DNA from: Gemmatimonadota bacterium
GTDB taxonomy: Bacteria > Gemmatimonadota > Gemmatimonadetes > Gemmatimonadales > GWC2-71-9
Assembly: GCA_003220975.1 (NCBI GenBank)
Contig: QHTX01000173.1
Span: 32,449-39,439 of the forward strand
Direction of reading: 5' to 3'
Length of the DNA: 6,991 nt
Position 1 is the first letter of the stretch, and every line of letters begins with the position of its first letter. This document shows positions 5,515 through 6,991 of the stretch, one piece after another. The notes under the pieces are model-generated. The model had not been told where the DNA came from, did not search any database, and was given only the letters and a program-made list of their open reading frames with translations. Both the position numbers and the translations under genes were made by a program.

Positions 5515-5841
5515 ATGCGGCGTCTCAGTCTAGCGGTTCTGGCGCTGACGGTGCTCGCGCTGCCGGCCGCGGCGCAGGGGAAGCGCCCGAAGAAGTACGC
5601 GGTCACGACCGATCGGGCGTTGGTCGTGACGAAGGACGTCCTGGTGAAGCAGGGCTACGAAGTCGTGCGGGTGGAGAATAGCGGGCACGACTATGTGGTG
5701 TGGTATCGCCGGGGCAACAAGGGGCGGGGCAAGGGCAAGGGTCCGCCGGTCCGCATGGTGATCCACCGCGACCTGGACCGCGTGGTGTTCCTCCAGGCAC
5801 CGAGCGCGATTCTCGTGGACATCGACGTGCAGTTGAAGTAG
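5515..5841 (+). CDS. Small secreted protein of unknown function
   Basis: I do not recognise the family. The 108-residue product begins with a classical signal peptide: MRR, a hydrophobic core at about 4-16, and cleavage likely after ALPAAA (residue 20, before Q21). The mature ~88 residues contain an alternating beta-like section with GYEVVRVENSGHDYVVWYRR (47-66), a basic Gly/Lys/Arg-rich loop (about 65-80) and a C-terminal strand region (MVIHRDLDRVVFLQAP, then a strand to the end). It has no cysteine in the mature part and no obvious catalytic motif; a small periplasmic beta-fold domain, perhaps PepSY-like, is a guess. Start: the two adjacent ATGs at 5512 and 5515 both follow AGGAGG, and I chose 5515 for spacing. 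It sits 30 bp after the acyl-CoA dehydrogenase and 8 bp before the aminotransferase, so it is probably co-transcribed. Confidence 0.75.
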   Translation: MRRLSLAVLALTVLALPAAAQGKRPKKYAVTTDRALVVTKDVLVKQGYEVVRVENSGHDYVVWYRRGNKGRGKGKGPPVRMVIHRDLDRVVFLQAPSAILVDIDVQLK

Positions 5842-5849
5842 CCACGCTC

Positions 5850-6991
5850 GTGCACACCGCCAAGCGCACCCACGGGTTCACCGAGTCCGTGATCCGCGGC
5901 ATGACCCGGCTCGCGAGCGAGCACGGGGCGATCAACCTCGCCCAGGGTTTCCCCAACTTCCCCGCCCCGGACGTCCTGAAGGAAGCCGCCGCGCGCGCGA
6001 TCCGCGACGACGTGAACCAGTACGCGATCACCTGGGGCGCCAAGCGGCTGCGCGACGCGCTCGCGCGGAAGTACGCCGAGTGGTACGGCATGACCGTCGA
6101 CCCCGAGGCCGAGATCACGGTGACCTGCGGAGCCACCGAGGCGATGGCCTCCGCCCTGCTCGCCATCGTCGATCCCGGCGACGAGGTGATCGTGTTCGAG
6201 CCGTTCTACGAGAACTACGGCCCGGACGCGATCCTGTGCGGCGCCCGACCGGTGTTCGTACCGCTCGCGGTCGAGGGGGAGGTCGATCTCGACCGGCTGG
6301 CCGTCGCGTTCTCCCCGCGCACCCGCGCGATCATCGTCTGCACGCCGAACAACCCGACGGGCCGGGTACTGTCCCGCCGCGAGCTGCAGGCGATCGCCGA
6401 GCTGTGCCGGCGGCACGACGCGTACGCCGTGACGGACGAGATCTACGAGCACATCTATTACGCAGGCGAGCACATCCCGATCGCGACGCTCGACGGGATG
6501 CGCGAGCGCACCATCACGATCAGCGGGGCGTCGAAGACGTTCAGCGTCACCGGCTGGCGCATCGGCACCATCGTCGCGCCGCCGGACGCGACGGACGCGA
6601 TTCGCAAGGTGCACGACTTCCTCACCGTCGGCGCGCCAGCACCGCTCCAGGAAGCGGTGGCGGTCGGCCTCGAGACGCTGGGCGACGACTACTACGAGAC
6701 GTTGGCCCGTGACTACCGCGCCCGGCGCGATCTCCTGTGCCGCGCGCTCCTCGACGCCGGACTGCGCTGCACGCCTCCCGAAGGCGCGTACTACGTGCTG
6801 GCGGACTTCTCGGAGCTTTCGGATCTGCCGGACGACCGGTTCGCGCACTGGCTGACGCAGGAGATCGGGGTCGCTCCGGTGCCGGGATCGAGTTTCTTCA
6901 GTCGCCCCGAGCCGGGCCGGCGGCTGGTGCGGTTCGCGTTCTGCAAGACAGAGGATCTGCTGCGCGAGGCGGCGCGCCGTCTGGCGCGCCT
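5850..6991 (+). CDS. PLP-dependent class I/II aminotransferase, YbdL/KAT-like (3' end off window)
   Basis: This cytoplasmic fold-type I aminotransferase has 380 codons to the window edge; family members are about 385-390, so only a few residues are missing. Diagnostic features are GFTESVIRGMTRLA (about 8-21), AINLAQGFPNFP near residue 30, the TCGATEA cofactor-phosphate loop, CTPNNPTGR with N168, DEIYEH with D196 and Y199, the Schiff-base lysine K229 in SGASKTFSVTGWRIG, and the substrate-carboxylate arginine R361 in RFAFCK. The pattern is that of methionine aminotransferase YbdL and kynurenine/glutamine-type transaminases (KAT III), so transamination of methionine, glutamine or aromatic acids with a 2-oxo acid is likely; the true substrate is unresolved. 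The GTG at 5850 gives the usual MHTAKRTHGF N-terminus and lies 8 bp after the previous stop. Its Shine-Dalgarno is weak, which suggests translation coupled to the small secreted gene. Confidence 0.93.
   Translation, partial: MHTAKRTHGFTESVIRGMTRLASEHGAINLAQGFPNFPAPDVLKEAAARAIRDDVNQYAITWGAKRLRDALARKYAEWYGMTVDPEAEITVTCGATEAMASALLAIVDPGDEVIVFEPFYENYGPDAILCGARPVFVPLAVEGEVDLDRLAVAFSPRTRAIIVCTPNNPTGRVLSRRELQAIAELCRRHDAYAVTDEIYEHIYYAGEHIPIATLDGMRERTITISGASKTFSVTGWRIGTIVAPPDATDAIRKVHDFLTVGAPAPLQEAVAVGLETLGDDYYETLARDYRARRDLLCRALLDAGLRCTPPEGAYYVLADFSELSDLPDDRFAHWLTQEIGVAPVPGSSFFSRPEPGRRLVRFAFCKTEDLLREAARRLAR

Noticed and set aside
5691..6848. Long minus-strand open frame opposite the aminotransferase
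   Set aside because: The plus strand carries all aminotransferase active-site motifs in frame. The minus frame is compositional shadow.

Overview
The window is a high-GC bacterial chromosomal segment (mostly 65-70% GC by eye). It encodes an RND pump, an NfeD/SPFH pair, a secreted PQQ-type dehydrogenase, a DUF3052 protein, an acyl-CoA dehydrogenase and an aminotransferase. Gene content, GC, signal peptides ending in AAA|Q and short GC-rich microsatellites at gene junctions fit a soil-type Gemmatimonadota-like genome. That placement is inference; there is no rRNA or phylogenetic marker in the window.

Left part (1-1129): the 3' end of a MdtB/MdtC-like RND efflux permease enters from the left edge and ends at 631. 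A four-helix-bundle (S23/Avd-like) gene at 527-961 lies on the opposite strand, and its last ~34 codons run antisense into the pump's tail. This patch has lower GC (about 59% hand-counted over 661-960) and looks like an accessory insertion. Positions 962-1129 are the divergent intergenic region. It carries a 7-bp tandem repeat, and I see no convincing -35/-10 pair in it.

Main part (1130-6991): seven co-directional, tightly packed genes follow. They are NfeD (1130-1567), a paraslipin/QmcA-like SPFH protein (1571-2584), a secreted sorbosone/glucose-dehydrogenase-fold protein (2581-3879), DUF3052 (3902-4306), a short/branched-chain acyl-CoA dehydrogenase (4324-5484), a small secreted protein (5515-5841) and a YbdL/KAT-type aminotransferase (5850 to the right edge). 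Junctions range from a 4-nt overlap to 30 nt, with no visible terminator hairpin, so one or two long transcripts are plausible. NfeD plus SPFH is a classic membrane-microdomain pair. The dehydrogenase is translationally coupled to it. The acyl-CoA dehydrogenase and aminotransferase could both serve amino-acid catabolism, but that link is weak.

The most unusual signal is around the dehydrogenase gene. An 8-bp tandem repeat lies in its signal-peptide region, a G8-C-G8 tract lies in its body, and a 10-bp tandem repeat spans its stop codon and supplies the ribosome binding site of the next gene. None of these units is a multiple of three, so copy-number changes would alter the reading frame or the downstream start context. 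I found no evidence of a novel defence system, CRISPR array, insertion sequence or diversity-generating retroelement here.
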